Assembly (NCBI GenBank): GCA_019925095.2
Contig: CM034406.1
Location: 18,566,888-18,630,887 of the forward strand
Direction: 5' to 3'
From: Dendrolimus kikuchii
Taxonomy: Eukaryota > Arthropoda > Insecta > Lepidoptera > Lasiocampidae
Length of the DNA: 64,000 nucleotides
Positions 60,490-64,000 of this stretch are shown one piece after another. The position numbers and the translations under genes are program-made. The notes under the pieces were generated by a model. That model was given only the letters and a program-made list of their open reading frames with translations. It ran no database searches and was not told the origin of the DNA. Each line of letters starts with the position of its first letter. Positions within the stretch are counted from its first letter, which is position 1.

Positions 60490-63270
60490 GCACTTGCTTT
60501 GTAATACGCGTAGTTTATTTGAATTAAGCCATTGGTAGACGTGTATTCAAACCAACGATAGTGAAGAGATAGGTGGACCATCAGGCATTATTACTGCCAG
60601 TCTGATGATCGATTTAAGCTTCATAGATTCTACAGATTGAAAAATTACGGAGCGTTCCAATATTTCCCAGAAAACTACTTCAAGGAAATTACTAAAGATT
60701 CTTTCAGAAGAATACAATAAATTAGAAACCCATCATATTGATAAGAAAAATAACAACACAAAGAGGGTTACATCTTACAGAAAGCAGACCAATGGCTGAA
60801 TTCAATATTTAAAACTTCGTGGTCTCTTTGATTGATTCAGCTGTTTTCTATTTTTATATATTTTTGCTACCATTTAGGTAAAAGATATGAAATTAACTGA
60901 GGCACACAATTCCAGTGCTTGAATAAATAAACGAGTTGCAAAACTAGTTATTGTTCTAATTAGTTTACTGGCAGTGTTCCAGCTGTATCAACCATCACTG
61001 TGAGTCTACTACAGCTTCATACTTGTCAGTTTTTCTTTATATTGTTACGACCTAGACGCCGACAAAAGTGGATTCACATCTGCATACCGTAAAAACACAT
61101 TTTATTATCTTCATCTGGACTTCTTTTGTTTACTTTGTGTTTAAATTTTGCAATTAGGAAACAGCCCATTGTGTATTGTAATCTTTTATGGCAGTCATTA
61201 GCCAGGTGTGTCGGACTGATTCTAGGAAATTCGGTCCACGCGGCCGGACAAACAATTGAAAGATGAGTCAGTCGAGTGAAAACCACGAACGAAGCAAGAC
61301 GTGTGTATATAGCGGGAATATCTATTAGTGACGGAATTTGCGCGTTTTATAGAATCACGACCTTCTGCATTACGTTTGGCTTTGTTGTGTTCGGTTATAT
61401 TTGTACCTGTGTTATACGTGTTTGTATAGTTCTAATAAACTCTATAATCATTCCAACGGCATTTTAATTACTCGTAACAATATTTTAGAAGAATAGTATT
61501 TTTCTCATTTTTAGTTTTTAGACTAATAGTATTTATTCAATTCAACACATTTTAAAACAATATCAGCTTCAAAATATTATTTATTCCTATTAACTATGAT
61601 ACCAGCCAAGCCCGCATTAAGAGCTCAAGACTATGGTTTTTCCATGTTAACTGCACAAGGCTGTGATATTTCTGATTTTGCACGAAAAGCCGGTCTATTT
61701 ATCAAAATCATCCTAGCGTTACATTCTGATTATGCTAGAAGCATCCGCTTTGAGACCCTAGATCCACTCTCATGTTGATTCTTCTTCATTTTGTATGGTA
61801 CAAGCATTATATAGTACTATGCTTTGGAATTACCGAAAGACGATGGTATGATTTACTCGAAGCCATATATAATTTAGTACTGTTCTTATATTATGCACAA
61901 CTGACATATTCACTTAAGAACACCATGTTGTGTATGACAAGTATCAAGCTTTCGTAGATACACTATAATAGAGTAAGTATTACATAATCTAACATGACAT
62001 GAATATGGTCGACCCATATTGAAGTACTCATGTGTGAAATGAAATTACAAGTTTCTTCGGGAAAGAAAAATAAAACTAAAATTTACGAAATAATCGAAGG
62101 TCAAGAGAAAGCATAGAATAGAGAACACATATTACAAAAAATAGACACAGAATTTGAATTAAAAAAAAAATATACCCGACTACGCCAAGTTGTCCTGCAG
62201 AACGAAGATTTTTTTTAAACTTATCAGAAAAATATACGAGAATGATCTTAACCGATAGCGATTTGGTACAACGTATTATCGATATTAGAATTATCTGCTA
62301 CTATGGCTTCGCTCGCTTAAGCTTTTGATACCAAGCAGAAATGTTGCCATTTGTGAGATTTTTAATTATGGAAAATACATACAAACCAAATTCAAATAAA
62401 TTAATATAACGAAACTAGAAAGATTGAATAACCTTAATAATAGATAGAATTTAATATTAGATTGCAAAATGGTTTCCATAGGCATAGTCGGGAAGATAAT
62501 AATTATTGTTGTCTATCACTAGTCCTGCAAAAAATATAATAACCATAAGCCCTATATTTAAGCGATTTTACGTAACACTGGGCCCTGTTCAAAAGGCTTT
62601 GGGAGACCAGGCTTAAACTTTGTACCACATTCAAGCCTTCCATTACATATTCAACTAATATATCAAGAAGCATTGTTACTCAGCTTGTTATTTTTCAATA
62701 TACACTTTAACAGACAGTAAATATAATTAATTTATTTAAATTATTATAGTGTTAGATTTTTAAAGAAATCTCTTAATAACCAAGTACAATTATTTGAATA
62801 TTGAATTAGTTTTAAGTTTGTAAATATTACAAACATTTACAGAATATTTAATTTTATATTATAGTGTTGTTATATTTTACTTTTAAAGGAAAATTAACAA
62901 GCTGCGAGTAACTTTACAGTGGTACATTGTGTTATTGCTGACCTGTTTTATCAACACTATAATGCAAGAGGCTGAAAAATAAATGTTCAATATTTACTTT
63001 CATATATCTGCATCTATTGGGTTTAAATATATACTAATATGGGGTTAAAAAATAAGCTGTAATTATAATTTTGTCAAAAATTACTCAATTTAAATTGTGT
63101 TTTAGGTCACTTTGGTTTTATTATTAGAGGTAAAATATTAAGCAGCAAAATACTACATATACTTACAATAAATTGTAACTCATGTTGAGACATTAAGGCC
63201 TATATTTTTAGTACACAACTTAGGACCTAAATGCATGTTTGACATGATAAATAATAAAGATTTTTTTATA
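60490..63270. other. AT-rich DNA, nothing recognised
   Basis: If the exon at 60327 is real, this is an intron on the - strand. Several 60-codon ORFs are present, but none has recognisable features or suitable splice sites. Confidence 0.4.
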
Positions 63271-63396
63271 GCTGTATTACAGCGCAGGGGCTGAAGCCCT
63301 ATCTGGTGGTAAGTGTTTACCGTCATCTATAGATATTTGCAACAGCTCTGTGTTAGTTGTTACCAATGTGCTGCGGCCTCAAAGGGACTTTATGAC
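63271..63396 (-). repeat. Diverged relative of family A
   Basis: CCTATCTGGTGGTAAGTGTT and CATCTATAGATATTTGCAAC follow the layout of the inverted family A 3' end, at low identity. Confidence 0.5.
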
Positions 63397-63440
63397 ATCT
63401 TAATACTGTGGGAAAATCTCAACTGTATGTAACAAAATAT

Positions 63441-63827
63441 TTTCTTAAGTTTTCGCGACTTGTATACATAATAAAACTACGTTTTAACGGTTTTAAGCGC
63501 GGTAATTTTATTCGATTTTGGTTTTTTCCGACGTTTCGGCCACTTTTCAGTGGCCGTGATCACGGAAGACAAAGATGTCAAGTGTCAACGAGTATTGTTA
63601 AAGTTTTATTTAGCCTACCGCCAACTTATTAATTTTAATTATTTAATTTTTAATTTTGTTTATGGTTATTATTTAATCTATGGGAGCCTAATCTAATTTA
63701 CTACCGCTTCGCAACATGTTATGGCTTGAAGAGAAGAAGCGGCGCAAGAAACTCTTCAGCAAACATGCCTAGCTCTAATAATTTTATATAATATTAAAAT
63801 GGGTGGAAGGAAAAATAAAAGTAATTC
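63441..63827 (+). mobile_element. Family C element, one-sided copy
   Basis: Starts with the full outer end CTTAAGTTTTCGCGACTTGT, includes CCGACGTTTCGGCCACTTTT and the interior ACTACCGCTTCGCAACATG, and stops after AAAAGTAATTC where the second arm should begin. Confidence 0.8.
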
Positions 63828-63872
63828 TCAGTCAAGTTGGTTTGTGTTCCGTTGTACGCAGAAAGAGCTCAC

Positions 63873-64000
63873 AGTGTCTTGAGGTCTGGCAGCTGGTTTT
63901 TGCTGGGTTTGGGTCTTAATAGTTTTGATAATTGGATCCCAAACAGGTGGTACTTGCCAACCATGTTCTCTATTGAAATTTGGGTGTTTTTTGATTTCAA
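63873..64000 (-). CDS. Possible exon at window edge
   Basis: On the - strand one frame reads EIKKHPNFNREHGWQVPPVW, then DPIIKTIKTQTQQKP, and meets a donor ACT|GTGAGC at 63867-63872. The frame is open from the window edge, and its composition (Trp, His, Pro, Asn mixed) looks protein-like. It could belong to the same gene as 60327-60482 or to another. If it is not spliced, the frame ends at 63828-63830. Not identified. Confidence 0.35.

Overview
This is a eukaryotic, AT-rich, intron- and transposon-dense window, almost certainly from an insect and most likely a moth or butterfly. The grounds are the mix of repeats: an R1-clade LINE, other LINE tails, tRNA-headed SINEs, foldback and hAT-type elements, and short Helitron-like pieces. 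Nothing bacterial is present: no operons, no ribosome binding sites, no CRISPR.

The one gene I can reconstruct completely is on the + strand: the insect homologue of RSRC2 (arginine/serine-rich coiled-coil protein 2). It has 12 coding exons between 6082 and 35963 and 435 codons. All exon phases join without a break. It runs from an acidic N-terminus, through an RD/RS-rich low-complexity middle, to a conserved SMAP-type C-terminus. One of its 11 introns (31345-32748) must use a GC donor. That donor overlaps a GT donor four bases downstream, which opens a second stop-free frame. The 3' UTR probably ends near 37275.

The 5' flank (1-5900) is intergenic with LINE, foldback and A-tailed repeat debris, and a retroposon sits about 170 bp upstream of the RSRC2 ATG. 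The introns carry at least twelve repeat families, many nested, with readable target-site duplications (TSDs). Intron 9 holds a 13-unit, 75-bp satellite. From 37.3 to 51.1 kb is intergenic repeat territory: LINE remnants, an R1-clade element with an internal snap-back palindrome, TIR elements with nested retroposons, and a tandemly duplicated LINE tail. From 51.1 to 60.3 kb the sequence is AT-rich and mostly single-copy. It leads into a coiled-coil terminal exon on the - strand (60327-60482), so part of it may be that gene's 3' UTR. A second possible - strand exon lies at the right edge (63873-64000).

For convenience the repeat families are labelled here as: A (A-tailed, about 310 bp, more than 20 copies), B (LINE ORF2 C-terminus with a TGTA-type tail), C (foldback with a CCGACGTTTCGG motif), D (TIR element carrying TGACGTCA), F (long-TIR element), G (A-tailed, about 270-350 bp), H (dispersed, about 370 bp). 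Family assignments rest on comparing copies inside this window and on remembered family hallmarks. No database search was possible.
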